Assembly: GCA_025054695.1 (NCBI GenBank) | Contig: JANWZI010000016.1 | Span: 1 to 52,120, forward strand | DNA: 52,120 nt | Direction of reading: 5' to 3' | Source of the DNA: Myxococcota bacterium | GTDB taxonomy: Bacteria; Myxococcota_A; Polyangia; Polyangiales; JANWZI01 | Part shown: piece after piece, positions 36,959-46,583 of the stretch | Numbering within the stretch: the stretch's first letter is position 1 | Layout of the letters: each line of letters opens with the position of its first letter | Program-made: the position numbers and the translations under genes | Notes under the pieces: generated by a model | Told to the model about the DNA's origin: nothing | Databases searched by the model: none | Seen by the model: only the letters and a program-made list of their open reading frames with translations

Positions 36959-39352
36959 ATGCGGGGTGGCTTGTTGCTTCTCGTCGGCGTGTTTTGCACC
37001 AGCGGGTGCGGACTCGTGCTCGACCTCGACCCACCCGATGACGCCACGGTGAGTCCCGGCGACGCGGACGGTCCGGATGCCGACATCGCGACGGACGCGG
37101 CGACGGGCGACGCAGGGGCGGACGCCCCACCGGCCATCGACGGCGGCGCCATCCTGGATGCAGCACCCGGCGACGTCGCGACCCCCGACGCCGCGACCAC
37201 CGATGCGTGCGCTGCCGCGGAGAGCTGCAACGGCCTCGACGACGACTGCGACGGCGCCGTGGACGAGGATTTCGAAGGGGCAATGTTGAGCTGTGGCGTG
37301 GGCATCTGCGCGACGAGCGTTCCGGCATGCGTGGGCGGCGTGCCCGGCTCCTGCACGCCACTGCCGGCCGACGTCATGGAAACCTGCAACGGCCTCGACG
37401 ACGACTGCAACGGGAGCGTCGACGACGGTTGCATCTGCTCGCGCTACGTGCTCGCAGGCGCGGACGGCTCGGGGCTACGGCCGGGCGACCCGGCGGGCGA
37501 CATCCAGGCCACGATCGACGCGATGGCCGGTAGCGGCGCTCGGGGGACGATTTGCGTGGGTGCCACTCGGAGCGGATGGCCTTCCTGCACGGCGACCTAC
37601 ACGGGACCCATCAGGATGGCCGAAGGGGTGTCGGTGCTGGGAGGCTGGAGGGTCGATCGGAGCGGCGGGGCTCCGACGTGGACGCGCGACGCGAGCTGTA
37701 TGCCCGCCATCGAAGCGAGCGACGACGTCGTCGTGGATTTCCCCGACGGCCTGACCAACGCGACCCGCCTCGAGCGCGTCGAGGTGCGGCCGACGGGGCG
37801 AATCGGGCGGTATCGATCCTCCGTGCAATTCGCGGCGGGCGGCACGGTCGCTCACTGTCGGGTGCTCCTCTCGGTCTCGGACGACGCGACCGGTATCGGG
37901 GTGTATCGCCCGCCGATGGGAGCCTCGATGAGCCGCCCCCGCATCGAGGCGACGACCGTCGCGCCCGCCGCCACCGTCGGCGGTCCGCTGCCGGCGGACT
38001 CGGCCGGAATCCTGCTCGAACGCGGTGCGGCCGACATCGTGGACGTGGAAGTGACCGCGGGCAACACGACCCGCAGTTCGCGCGGACTCTATCTCCTCGA
38101 TGCGGCCGGAACGACGATTCGAGGCATCATCGCGCGCGCGGGCTCCGCCCCTTCTTCGTCCATCGCCGTCGAGGTGGAAGGAGCCATCACCGGTGTGACG
38201 ATCGAGGGCAGCGGCGCACGCGGCGAGCTCTTCGGAGGCCGCGCGATGGGAACGAGACCGGGAGAGGGATACAGCGCGGGGCTGTTGGCTCACACTTGTA
38301 GGGGGATGGCGTCGGACGACGCCCTGCTCGTTCGGGGCCTGGCCCGCATCGCGGGCGGACCGGCCGAACAGCGTGCAGAGGGTGTCGGCGTCGCGAACTG
38401 TCGAATCGTGTTGTCGAGCAACGGAGCCATCGTCGGAAGCGACGCGTCCGGCCGGACGGGAATGCACGCCACCGCGGTGCGCTGCGAGGGAGCAAGCACG
38501 TGCATGGTGGAGAACAACGGTGATCGCGGAGGCGTCGTGGGCGTCGCGGGAATGGCCAGTGCCCCCGAAGCGCGCGGCGTCTGGTTCGTCGGCGGGGCAG
38601 GCGGCCGCGTCGAGCGCAATCGTGGGATTCGCGGCTGTGCGGCGGTCGGCGGCGGTTGGAGGAAGTGTTTCGGCGTCGACGCGGTCGAAGCGGGCGACGG
38701 ATTGCAAGTGCTCGCCAACACGCTCGAGCCCGAGGCGGGCTCGGAGGATCTCACCGAGGCGGCGGCCATACGGATTCACAATCGTGGCGCATGGGTGGTC
38801 AACAACGTCGTGCGGCTGGAACGCTTCGACGGGATCGTCGTGCGCTCCGGGTCGGTGTCCCCGACGGCATACACGGTCGTCCACTCCAACACCGTCGTGG
38901 CCGTCCCTCCGACGGGAGCCACCACGCCGGCGGCCCGACTTCTCGTCGCCGCAGCGGAGGGAGGATTCTTGGTAGCGACCGGCATCTGGCGGAACAACAA
39001 CGCGGTCTGCCTGGGATCCGGTCGGAATCGCACGGCCATGGCGCAGCAAGGAACGGCGATCACCCATGCCGTGCAGAACAACAACCTGTTCGGCTGCATG
39101 ACGGTCTTCGCGCGATCCAGCGTCTCCCTGGACATCCACGGCCTCAACGCACTGGGTGGGATGCACGACGGGAATCGTTCGGAGGATCCCCAGTTCGTGG
39201 AGCCCCCTCTCGACCTGCATCTGCTTGGCGGTTCGCCCCTGCGCGACAGAGGCCACGGAACGTGGCCCAGCGTTGTCCATCCCGAGGACATCGACGGAGA
39301 CATGCGTCCCATTGGCACGGGCTACGACATCGGCGCCGACGAGATTCGCTGA
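36959..39352 (+). CDS. MopE-like Cys-rich lipoprotein with a beta-helix-type body
   Basis: The 797-residue product has a signal ending in CTSGC (lipid Cys about 17) and GGAGG seven bases before ATG 36959. A long Asp/Ala-rich linker follows. Next come two copies of the motif SCNGLDDDCDGAVDED / TCNGLDDDCNGSVDDGC (about residues 85-160), as in the MopE metal-binding family (PF11617), which binds copper or calcium at the cell surface. The remaining about 630 residues carry many repeated short strands with Asn and Gly turns (for example HNRGAWVVNNVVRLERFDGIVV, HSNTVVAV, IWRNNNAVCLG) and end in GTGYDIGADEIR, an arrangement typical of right-handed parallel beta-helix proteins. It is probably surface exposed. 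The substrate is unknown. Confidence 0.85.
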   Translation: MRGGLLLLVGVFCTSGCGLVLDLDPPDDATVSPGDADGPDADIATDAATGDAGADAPPAIDGGAILDAAPGDVATPDAATTDACAAAESCNGLDDDCDGAVDEDFEGAMLSCGVGICATSVPACVGGVPGSCTPLPADVMETCNGLDDDCNGSVDDGCICSRYVLAGADGSGLRPGDPAGDIQATIDAMAGSGARGTICVGATRSGWPSCTATYTGPIRMAEGVSVLGGWRVDRSGGAPTWTRDASCMPAIEASDDVVVDFPDGLTNATRLERVEVRPTGRIGRYRSSVQFAAGGTVAHCRVLLSVSDDATGIGVYRPPMGASMSRPRIEATTVAPAATVGGPLPADSAGILLERGAADIVDVEVTAGNTTRSSRGLYLLDAAGTTIRGIIARAGSAPSSSIAVEVEGAITGVTIEGSGARGELFGGRAMGTRPGEGYSAGLLAHTCRGMASDDALLVRGLARIAGGPAEQRAEGVGVANCRIVLSSNGAIVGSDASGRTGMHATAVRCEGASTCMVENNGDRGGVVGVAGMASAPEARGVWFVGGAGGRVERNRGIRGCAAVGGGWRKCFGVDAVEAGDGLQVLANTLEPEAGSEDLTEAAAIRIHNRGAWVVNNVVRLERFDGIVVRSGSVSPTAYTVVHSNTVVAVPPTGATTPAARLLVAAAEGGFLVATGIWRNNNAVCLGSGRNRTAMAQQGTAITHAVQNNNLFGCMTVFARSSVSLDIHGLNALGGMHDGNRSEDPQFVEPPLDLHLLGGSPLRDRGHGTWPSVVHPEDIDGDMRPIGTGYDIGADEIR

Positions 39353-39392
39353 GAGCCGCGGGCGTCTTCGCATACAACACCAACGGCTCTTT

Positions 39393-39520
39393 CGAGCCCG
39401 AGCCTAAGTCCGAGTCCGAGTCCGAGACCGAGGCCGAGCCCGAGTCCGAGACCGAGACCGAGTCCGAGTCCGAGACCGAGTCCGAGTCCGAGACCGAGCC
39501 CGAGCTCGAGTCGGACCTCG
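39393..39520. repeat. Hexanucleotide SGAGNC tract 8
   Basis: GAGTCC/GAGACC/GAGCCC units run on the plus strand from about 40 nt after the MopE-like stop, with long perfect stretches (39409-39495). It ends about 122 nt before the next ATG. The rest of the gap contains the TATCGT -10-like element at 39583-39588 and a GAGGAGG ribosome binding site. Confidence 0.92.
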
Positions 39521-39642
39521 AACGCCCGCCCAACCGCGTCGTCGAACTACCTCGACGCTGTTGTCCCCGTTCGAAGTCGTGATATCGTGCGCGCTCGTGA
39601 CCCGTGCGCCGTGCGCACGGAGCGCACGCCGAGGAGGTTTCG

Positions 39643-40638
39643 ATGAAGGTGCGAAGTCTGGCTTGGATCGTGGCTCTGACGTCGATGTTTGCCGCGGCCT
39701 GTGGCGGCGGGGACGATGGGGGAGGCGGTGGCGGCGGACGCGACGGTGGTGGTGGAAGCGATCCGCCCGGCGGTCCCACGTACTTCTGGGTCGTCAACGA
39801 GCTGAACGTCGCCGGGGCCAATGAAATGGGCATCGCGCCGGGCTTCAATCTCGACGGCCGCGTCAGCGACGAGAGTGACGCCCAGGGCTGCAACAAGCCC
39901 GACTACACGTCGCCTCCTCCCGACAACGAGCCCGGCGTCGACAACCAGCTCGGCCCGATCCTCGACGCGCTCGGCGGCATGGGCGTCGACGTGGGCATGG
40001 AAGCCCAGATGGCCATGGCCGAGGGGAACCTCGTCGTCCTCGTCGAGGCCACCGACGTCGACGACCTCCGCAACGACCGATCGGTCGGCCTCTCGCTGCT
40101 GGTCGCCGCGCGCAAGGCGTGCATGACGGGAGACGCGGACTGCACGCCGACGTGGACGTGCGACATGGCCGATCGCGAATGCCGCCCGCCCCTCGACTCG
40201 ATGGGTCGCATCCGCGCCGGAGGCACGTTCGACGTGAGCAGGGCGTCCTACATGGCCGACGGCATGACGCCGCTCGTCAGCGTCACCGGCTCGATCGTCA
40301 ACGGCCGGTTCCGCGGCGGCCCGATCGATCTCATGCTCACGCTCCCGGTACGCGGTGCCGAGCTGACGCTCCGAATCCGACGCGCCCAGGTGCGCTTCAA
40401 TCCGTCGATGACCGCTGCAACGCAGGGCGTGATTGGAGGGTCACTCAACATCGACGAGACGGTCATGGCGATCCGGTCTGTATCGACCGAGATTCCCGAG
40501 TCCCTCGTGCGCTCGGTGCTCGAGGGAAATGCCGACCTCGACCCGAACGCCGAGGGTGAGTGCGAGAGCATTTCGCTCGGCATGACCTTCGCCGGCGTCA
40601 ATGCGACCAAGGGGATGGTGGTTACCGTCTCCGACTGA
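39643..40638 (+). CDS. Hypothetical lipoprotein, 331 aa
   Basis: The product has a clear lipoprotein signal, MKVRSLAWIVALTSMFAAAC, with Cys20, and GAGGAGG at 39631-39637 before ATG 39643. A Gly/Asp-rich linker follows. The mature part is mostly beta with a helical segment around LGPILDALGGMGVDVG, and four Cys between about residues 165 and 190 (ACMTGDADCTPTWTCDMADREC). It contains strands ELTLRIRRAQVRF and a final GMVVTVSD. I do not recognise the family; lipoproteins of this type are abundant in Polyangia. It is preceded by tract 8 and followed by tract 9. Confidence 0.75.
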   Translation: MKVRSLAWIVALTSMFAAACGGGDDGGGGGGGRDGGGGSDPPGGPTYFWVVNELNVAGANEMGIAPGFNLDGRVSDESDAQGCNKPDYTSPPPDNEPGVDNQLGPILDALGGMGVDVGMEAQMAMAEGNLVVLVEATDVDDLRNDRSVGLSLLVAARKACMTGDADCTPTWTCDMADRECRPPLDSMGRIRAGGTFDVSRASYMADGMTPLVSVTGSIVNGRFRGGPIDLMLTLPVRGAELTLRIRRAQVRFNPSMTAATQGVIGGSLNIDETVMAIRSVSTEIPESLVRSVLEGNADLDPNAEGECESISLGMTFAGVNATKGMVVTVSD

Positions 40639-40654
40639 CGAAGGCGTCCGACGG

Positions 40655-40770
40655 GACTCGACCGAGTCGGGGCCTGGGCTCGGGCTCGGGCTCGGCCTCG
40701 GTGACGCGACTCGGAATCAAGCTCGCGCTCAGACTCAGGACGGGGAGCGACTCTCGGCTTCGGAGCTTGG
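40655..40770. repeat. Hexanucleotide tract 9 (GGACTC orientation, degenerate)
   Basis: GGGCTC, GGCCTC, GACTC and AGACTC units run on the plus strand from 16 nt after the lipoprotein stop. This is the most decayed copy; only 40675-40700 keeps a clear period of six. Confidence 0.65.
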
Positions 40771-40842
40771 ACGAGATGCGCGTCGGGTCGGTTGCGAACC
40801 CAGGGGCGGACGCGGCATCCTGACGGACGGCACAGGCTGCGG

Positions 40843-43362
40843 ATGGTACCGGCCGACCCCGCGCAGCAGCAGGTGACGGGCGACGGAAAGGCGCCGCGCG
40901 CCGTTCCGTTCGGCAAGTATTTGTTGCTCGAACGGCTCGCGGTCGGCGGGATGGCCGAGGTCTACCTCGCCAAGTCCTTCGGCGTGGAAGGCTTCGAGAA
41001 GATCCTCGCCATCAAGCGGATCCTGCCGACGATGGCCGAGGATCGCGATTTCATCGAGATGTTCATCGACGAGGCGAAGATCGCCGGCCAGCTCAGCCAC
41101 GCCAACATCGTCCCGATCCACGAGCTCGGCAAGATCGGCGACAGCCACTACATCGCGATGGACTTCGTCTGGGGCAAGGACCTGCTCCAGATCATGAATC
41201 GCTTCCGGCGCCTGCGGAAGCGCATGCCCCCGCCCATGGTCGCCTGGATCGCGGCCAAGGTGTGCGAGGCGCTCGACTACGCGCACCACAAGCGCGACCG
41301 GCGAGGCCGTGCGCTCCACATCATCCATCGCGACGTCTCGCCGCAGAACATCCTCGTCTCCTACGAAGGCGAGGTGAAGGTCATCGACTTCGGGATCGCG
41401 CGCGCGGCCTCGCGCAACACCAAGACGCAGGCCGGCGTCCTCAAAGGCAAGTTCGGATACATGAGCCCGGAGCAGGTCCGCGGCCTGCCCATCGACCATC
41501 GCTCCGACATCTTCGCCGTGGGCACCTGCATGTACGAGATGCTCACGAGCGAGCGGCTGTTCCTCGGCGAAAGCGACTTCTCGACGCTCGAGCGCGTGCG
41601 CAATGCCGACGTTCCTCCGGTGAGCACGGTCGTGACGGATCTGCCCGCCGAGATGGATCGAATCGTGATGCGCGCGCTGGCCCGCGAGCCCGCCGACCGC
41701 TGGCAGACGGCCGGAGAGCTCCAGGAAGCCCTGCTCGCGTTCGTCGCGCGCGATCGCCCACCGTTCGGCACGAGCAAGCTCTCGTCGTGGATGAAAACGG
41801 CCTTCGCGCAGGAAATGGCGCGCGAGAAGCAGCGCCTTGAGGCCTACGCCGCCGTGGGTCGGCCCCATGTCGTGGCCGGCCCGCGCCGGGACGCAGCAAT
41901 CGCTCCTGCCCCTCGTCCCGTGGCCGCGCCGGCGCCACCCGCGGCAGCAAGTACGGATGAGCTGTCGCTCACCGACGTCGGCGAAGCCTCTTCGGCCGAC
42001 CTCGCCGGCGAGGCGACGGTCCTGACGGCATCTCCTTTCGACGAGCCGCCGCGAGCGGCCGGCGTGGTCGCGGACGACGTCCCCGGCGACCTGGCCGACC
42101 AGCCCACGCAGATCTTCTTTTCCGCGGACGATCTGGAGGAGATCGAGGAGGAGGGAGCTCCGGCGGCCGCCCCACCGTCCCACGCTCAGGTCCCACTCGC
42201 TCGCCCCGCCGCCGTCCCGCGTCCCTCGCATCCATCGGTGCGTCCCACCGCGCAGCCGGCGACACTGGCATCCCCTGGCCCCCTCCAGGCCGTGCCGTCG
42301 ATCCAGATCGCCCCGGACCTCGTCGCGCCTCCCGCACCCGCATCGCCGGCCGTTCGTCCGCCCGACGCGAGCGCCGCGACCGGCCTCGGCCGCAGCTTCG
42401 CGCTGGCCGCGCTCGCCGCATTCGTCCTGCTGCTCGCAGGCGCCGGTGTCGCCTATCTGATCTTCGGGCGCGAACAGACGGGCGTCGTGGAAATCCGAAC
42501 GGTTCCCGACGTCGGGGCGACCGTCCTGCTCGACGGTATCCCGCGCGGCAACGCCCCGCTTCGCATCGAACGCGTCGCGGCCGGACAGCATGCGCTCGAG
42601 GTACGCGCCGAGGGTTTCGTCGCCGTGCGGCGAGTCGTCGACGTGGGAAGCGACTCGACGATCATGCTCGACGTCGTGCTGGAACGGCAGCCCCCGATGT
42701 TCGCGGCGGATTTCGGAGGCACGCGTCTTCCCGAGCCGCCGGCCCTACCAAGCGCCGCCCCGACGAGCTCCGCACCGGCTACCGCGTCCGCTCCACCGGC
42801 CATCGAGCCCGGACCGCCGACCGCGCCGTCAGGCTCGTCATCCCCGAGTGAGGAACGCCAAGCCGGTTCGGACAGTCTCGCTCCGCATGGGCCCCAGCGC
42901 GCGACCGCCCCCTCGCCTGGGACGGTCCGCGCGCGCGAGCCCGACTCACCCTCCTCCGCCGTAGCGTCACCGCGACCCAGCGCCTCGGGGGCGTCGACGC
43001 CCGCCGCCGGCACCCCGCCTCGAGGACCCACGCCGTTCGCATCGACGTCGGGTAGCGTTGGGAGGCCCGGCGCCCGAACCGAGCCGGCGCCCGACCCCGC
43101 TGGGGCGACACCAGCCCCGCAACGCCCGACGAGCGAAAGCGCGACCGAGGCGCGCGGCTACGGCACGCTCGTCATCAACACCATCCCGTGGGCGCGCGTG
43201 TTCATCGATGGGCGCGACACGCGGCGCAACACGCCCATTCCGGAGTTGCGCGTGCGCGCCGGGACGCGGCGTGTCGGACTTCAGACACCCGACGGCCGCA
43301 TGCACGAGATCGAGGTGGAGGTACCGGCCAACGAGACCGTCCGCATCACGCGGAGGCTGTGA
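40843..43362 (+). CDS. Ser/Thr protein kinase with a transmembrane segment and two PEGA domains
   Basis: The 839-residue product has a Hanks-type kinase domain at about residues 24-300: glycine loop LAVGGMAEVYLAK, lysine in AIKRIL, catalytic loop HRDVSPQN at about 163-170, and VIDFGIA at about 181. A Pro/Ala-rich juxtamembrane linker precedes a single transmembrane helix (FALAALAAFVLLLAGAGVAYLIF) at about 518-540. Outside are a PEGA domain (GVVEIRTVPDVGATVLLDGIP, about 547-615), a Ser/Pro/Thr-rich linker and a second PEGA domain (YGTLVINTIPWARVFIDGRD, about 770-839). PEGA domains may bind cell-surface polymers, so this could be a surface sensor; the ligand is unknown. Start ATG 40843 gives the usual short N terminus before the kinase fold. 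Confidence 0.93.
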   Translation: MVPADPAQQQVTGDGKAPRAVPFGKYLLLERLAVGGMAEVYLAKSFGVEGFEKILAIKRILPTMAEDRDFIEMFIDEAKIAGQLSHANIVPIHELGKIGDSHYIAMDFVWGKDLLQIMNRFRRLRKRMPPPMVAWIAAKVCEALDYAHHKRDRRGRALHIIHRDVSPQNILVSYEGEVKVIDFGIARAASRNTKTQAGVLKGKFGYMSPEQVRGLPIDHRSDIFAVGTCMYEMLTSERLFLGESDFSTLERVRNADVPPVSTVVTDLPAEMDRIVMRALAREPADRWQTAGELQEALLAFVARDRPPFGTSKLSSWMKTAFAQEMAREKQRLEAYAAVGRPHVVAGPRRDAAIAPAPRPVAAPAPPAAASTDELSLTDVGEASSADLAGEATVLTASPFDEPPRAAGVVADDVPGDLADQPTQIFFSADDLEEIEEEGAPAAAPPSHAQVPLARPAAVPRPSHPSVRPTAQPATLASPGPLQAVPSIQIAPDLVAPPAPASPAVRPPDASAATGLGRSFALAALAAFVLLLAGAGVAYLIFGREQTGVVEIRTVPDVGATVLLDGIPRGNAPLRIERVAAGQHALEVRAEGFVAVRRVVDVGSDSTIMLDVVLERQPPMFAADFGGTRLPEPPALPSAAPTSSAPATASAPPAIEPGPPTAPSGSSSPSEERQAGSDSLAPHGPQRATAPSPGTVRAREPDSPSSAVASPRPSASGASTPAAGTPPRGPTPFASTSGSVGRPGARTEPAPDPAGATPAPQRPTSESATEARGYGTLVINTIPWARVFIDGRDTRRNTPIPELRVRAGTRRVGLQTPDGRMHEIEVEVPANETVRITRRL

Positions 43363-43422
43363 CGGGCCGCGGACGGCACTGACAGCGGCGGTCACGTTGC
43401 TTGACGTGTCCGAGGAGTGTCG

Positions 43423-43518
43423 TGAGTCCGAGACCGAGTCCGAGTCCGAGTCCGCAACCGGAGTCCGAGCCCGAGCCAGAGCCCGAGTCGGAGTCCGAGA
43501 CCGAGTCCGAGACCGACT
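43423..43518. repeat. Hexanucleotide SGAGNC tract 10
   Basis: GAGTCC and GAGACC units run on the plus strand in the convergent gap between the PEGA kinase and ptsI. The tract ends four bases from the ptsI stop codon, the closest contact of any tract to a gene. Confidence 0.9.
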
Positions 43519-43522
43519 GCCG

Positions 43523-45436
43523 TCAGCTGCGTTCTCGCGTGCCACGCGAGCCGTCGGCGGGCGCCGTCGCGGCGCTCTCCCCGCGCGTTCGATCCTCGTC
43601 GCCCGCACGCTCCTCGCTCCTCGTCGCGGCGCGTCCCGCCCCGCGCGCTCCCGTCGTACGCGCCGACGCGCGTGGCTCGCGCAAACCCTCCTCGGTCCAC
43701 AAATCGCCGAGGACCTTGCCAAAGCGGGACTCGACCAGCGCGACCACGTCGTCCGCGCTTCCCATCCGCAGCGCCTCCTCGGCGGTCCGCCGAGCCAGGC
43801 GAGCCTCGATGCGTCCGACGACCTCGCGTACGAGCGGCAGGGCCGAGTACGGCATGGACAGCGTCTCGTAGCCGAGACCGAGCACGACGGGCAGCGCGAT
43901 GGGGTCGGACGCCATGTCCCCGCACATCGACAGCCCGATGCCGTGGGCGTGCGCCGCGCGACTCGTCGAATCGAGCAGGCGGAGCACCGACGGATCGAGC
44001 GGGCGCGCAAGCCCGGCGATCTGAGGGTGGGTACGGTCGACCGCGAGCGTGTACTGCACCAGATCGTTCGTTCCGACCGAGAAGAATTCGCATTCGCTGG
44101 CGAGCGCATCGGCGAGGAGCGCGGCGCTCGGCACCTCGACCATGATGCCGAAGCGCGTCGAGCCGAGCGCGAGGCCGCGGGCGAGCAATTCGGCCCGCGT
44201 CTCGTCGAAATGACGTCGCGCCTCGCGCAACTCCCCCACGGTCGCCACGAGCGGTACCATCACGTCCACTGGACCGTGCACCGCTGCGCGCAGCATTGCG
44301 CGCAGTTGCGCGCGGAACATCGCCGGCCGCGCGAGCGAGAGGCGCACCGCGCGCAGACCGAGCGCCGGATTGGGACTTCGGAACGCCGGATCGGCGTCCG
44401 GGAGCTTGTCGCCGCCGAGGTCGTACGTGCGGAAGACGACGCGACGGGGGGCCATGACCCGCACGACGTCCGCGTAGACGCGCGCCTGCTCCTCCTCGTC
44501 GGGCTCGGCGGCGCGGTCGAGGTAGAGGAACTCCGTGCGGTACAGCCCGATGCCCTCGGCGCCCAGCTCCGCCGCGAGCGCCGCCTCACTCGGGATCTCG
44601 ACGTTCGCGAGCAGGCGAACGGGCACGCCGTCCTTGGTGACCGCGCTGCCCGTGGCGTGTCGTTCGCGCAGCCGGCGCGTGAATCGCCGGTAGCGGCGGC
44701 CGCGCTCCTCCGCACGCGCGCATTCCTGCTCCGTCGGATGGATGACGACGTCGCCGTGCAGCGCGTCGACGAGGACGAGGTCGCCGTCGGCCGCCATGCG
44801 ACTGATGCCGAGGACCCCGACGACGGCGGGGATCTCCAGCGCGCGCGCCAGAATCGCCGTGTGCCCCGAGGCGCTGCCCAGGTCGGTGACCACCGCGAGC
44901 ACGGGACGGTCGACGAGGCGCGCGACGTGGGCCGGCGACAGGTCCTCGGCCACGAGGACGGCCGGGCCGCTGAGCTCCGGCAACGGGCTCGCGGTGCCCG
45001 TCAGCCAGCGCAGGATGTCGTGCCCGACCTGCTGCACGTCCGCGGCGCGATGACGAAGGTAGACGGGACCCGCCGCCGACAGCTGCGCGCAGATCGCCTC
45101 GATCGTCCGCGCGAGGGCCCACTCCGCATTGATGCGCTCGTCGCGAATCGAACGGACGCATCCGTCCACGAGCAGCTCGTCGCCGTGCATCAGCAGATGC
45201 GCGTCGAGCACGACCTCGAGCTCCGACCCCGCGCCACGCAACGATTCACGCGAGGCCTCCAGGGCCTGCCGGGAGGCCGCGATCGCGGCGCGGAGTCGTT
45301 CGATCTCCGCATCGACCTGCGAGGGATCGATGCGGGCGTGCGGCACGTGCAATCCCGGTCCCGTGAGGCAGACGGCGCGGCCGACCGCAATGCCGTGCGA
45401 GGCCGCGATGCCCCGCAACAGACAGCGCTCGCTCAC
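43523..45436 (-). CDS. ptsI: PTS enzyme I with a C-terminal tail
   Basis: The 637-residue product takes a phosphate from phosphoenolpyruvate and passes it to HPr. The phosphorylated residue is His192 in SGHTAILARAL. The PEP-binding barrel contains VRLLANVEIPSEA, GLYRTEFLYLDR, EVPSAALLAD, the SVGTNDLVQYTLAVDR motif and the active-site Cys in LSMCGDMASDP. Typical enzyme I is about 570-590 residues; the last about 60 here are Arg/Glu/Ala/Gly-rich low complexity (from EEGLREPRAS) ending next to tract 10. GTG 45436 overlaps the ptsH stop by four bases. No sugar permease (EIIB/EIIC) gene is in the window, so this chain probably feeds the regulatory EIIA at 47.6 kb. Confidence 0.95.
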   Translation of the reverse strand: MSERCLLRGIAASHGIAVGRAVCLTGPGLHVPHARIDPSQVDAEIERLRAAIAASRQALEASRESLRGAGSELEVVLDAHLLMHGDELLVDGCVRSIRDERINAEWALARTIEAICAQLSAAGPVYLRHRAADVQQVGHDILRWLTGTASPLPELSGPAVLVAEDLSPAHVARLVDRPVLAVVTDLGSASGHTAILARALEIPAVVGVLGISRMAADGDLVLVDALHGDVVIHPTEQECARAEERGRRYRRFTRRLRERHATGSAVTKDGVPVRLLANVEIPSEAALAAELGAEGIGLYRTEFLYLDRAAEPDEEEQARVYADVVRVMAPRRVVFRTYDLGGDKLPDADPAFRSPNPALGLRAVRLSLARPAMFRAQLRAMLRAAVHGPVDVMVPLVATVGELREARRHFDETRAELLARGLALGSTRFGIMVEVPSAALLADALASECEFFSVGTNDLVQYTLAVDRTHPQIAGLARPLDPSVLRLLDSTSRAAHAHGIGLSMCGDMASDPIALPVVLGLGYETLSMPYSALPLVREVVGRIEARLARRTAEEALRMGSADDVVALVESRFGKVLGDLWTEEGLREPRASARTTGARGAGRAATRSEERAGDEDRTRGESAATAPADGSRGTRERS

Positions 45437-45711
45437 CGTTCCTCCCCGAAACGGTCGGCGATGAGTTTTCCGATGGCCTCGACCGCCTGCCGCGCATCCG
45501 GGCCGCGCGCCCGCACTTCGATGCGGCTGCCGACCTGCCCGCAGAGCAGCAACACCCCCATCACGCTCTTGGCGTTGGCGCGCATCCCGTCTTTCTCGAG
45601 CTCGACCTCGCTCGCGAAGCGCGAGGCGAGCTGTACCAGGCGCGTGGCCGCGCGCGCGTGCAGGCCGAGCGCGTTGACGATCACGAAGCTGCCACGAGCT
45701 TCCTCGGTCAC
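45433..45711 (-). CDS. ptsH: Phosphocarrier protein HPr
   Basis: The 92-residue product carries the phosphorylatable His18 in ALGLHARAA and the regulatory Ser49 in AKSVMGVLLL, the site of HprK action. Length is typical of HPr. GTG 45711 overlaps the rapZ stop by four bases, and its own stop overlaps the ptsI start. The upstream part of the open frame is a shadow of rapZ. Confidence 0.97.
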   Translation of the reverse strand: MTEEARGSFVIVNALGLHARAATRLVQLASRFASEVELEKDGMRANAKSVMGVLLLCGQVGSRIEVRARGPDARQAVEAIGKLIADRFGEER

Positions 45712-46574
45712 GAGCCACCCCGATCGACGTCCCGGTGCACCACGCGCGTCGGCACGCGCTCCGCGAGCCACTGGCCCAGCTCCTCGGCGACCGCGACGGA
45801 GCGGTGCCGACCGCCCGTACAACCGACGGCGATCGTGAGGTACGCCTTGCCTTCCCGCTCGTGGTTCGGCACCGCCTCGCCGAGAAGCGCGCGGATGCGC
45901 TCGAGCAGCGCTCGCGTCTCGGCCGCCTCGAGCACGAAGCGCGCCACCTCCGGATCGGTGCCCGGACGGGCGCGGAGCGCGGGCTCGAAGTGTGGATTGG
46001 GCAAATAGCGGACGTCGAAGACCAGATCCGCGTCGACGGGCAGTCCGTACTTGAATCCGAACGAGACGACGCGCACCACCATGCGCGGTGCGTCGTCGCG
46101 GCGACTCATCCACTCGGTCAGCATCCGCCGCAGCGCGTGCACGCTCGTGTGCGTCGTGTCGATGATCCGCGTCGCCCGGGCCCGAAGAGGAGCGAGGCGC
46201 TCGCGCTCGCGAGCGATGGCCTCGAGGACGTCGCCCGTGGGCGCGAGCGGATGCGGTCGGCGCGTCTCGCTGAAGCGCCGCACCAGCGCCTCGTCGGCCG
46301 CATCGAGGAACAGAATCTCGACATCGTGACCGGCCTCACGCAGCGCGTCGAGCACCGCCGAGGCCCCCTCGAGAAAGCCGCCGGTGCGCACGTCGACGCC
46401 GAAGGCGACGCGCTGCAACACGGGGTCCGCCCCCAACAGCTCGAGCACACGCGGCGCCAGCGTCGGAGGCAGGTTGTCGACGCAGAAGAAGCGAAGATCC
46501 TCGAGCGCGGCGAGCGCCGTCGAGCGGCCCGCGCCGCTCATGCCCGTGACGACGACGACCGTGCGCCCGCCCAT
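45708..46574 (-). CDS. rapZ: RNase adapter RapZ / YvcJ-type GTP-binding protein
   Basis: The 288-residue product has a Walker A motif GMSGAGRS at residues 11-18 and the conserved FCVDNLPP that follows. A central VVRVVSFGFKYGLPVDADLVFDVRYLPNP motif and a C-terminal AVGCTGGRHRSV motif complete the family pattern. In E. coli the protein guides a small RNA to RNase E for control of amino-sugar synthesis; in other bacteria the role is unclear. It lies nine bases after hprK and overlaps ptsH, an order common in Deltaproteobacteria. ATG 46574 fits the fold. Confidence 0.95.
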   Translation of the reverse strand: MGGRTVVVVTGMSGAGRSTALAALEDLRFFCVDNLPPTLAPRVLELLGADPVLQRVAFGVDVRTGGFLEGASAVLDALREAGHDVEILFLDAADEALVRRFSETRRPHPLAPTGDVLEAIARERERLAPLRARATRIIDTTHTSVHALRRMLTEWMSRRDDAPRMVVRVVSFGFKYGLPVDADLVFDVRYLPNPHFEPALRARPGTDPEVARFVLEAAETRALLERIRALLGEAVPNHEREGKAYLTIAVGCTGGRHRSVAVAEELGQWLAERVPTRVVHRDVDRGGS

Positions 46575-46583
46575 GCCGCCATC

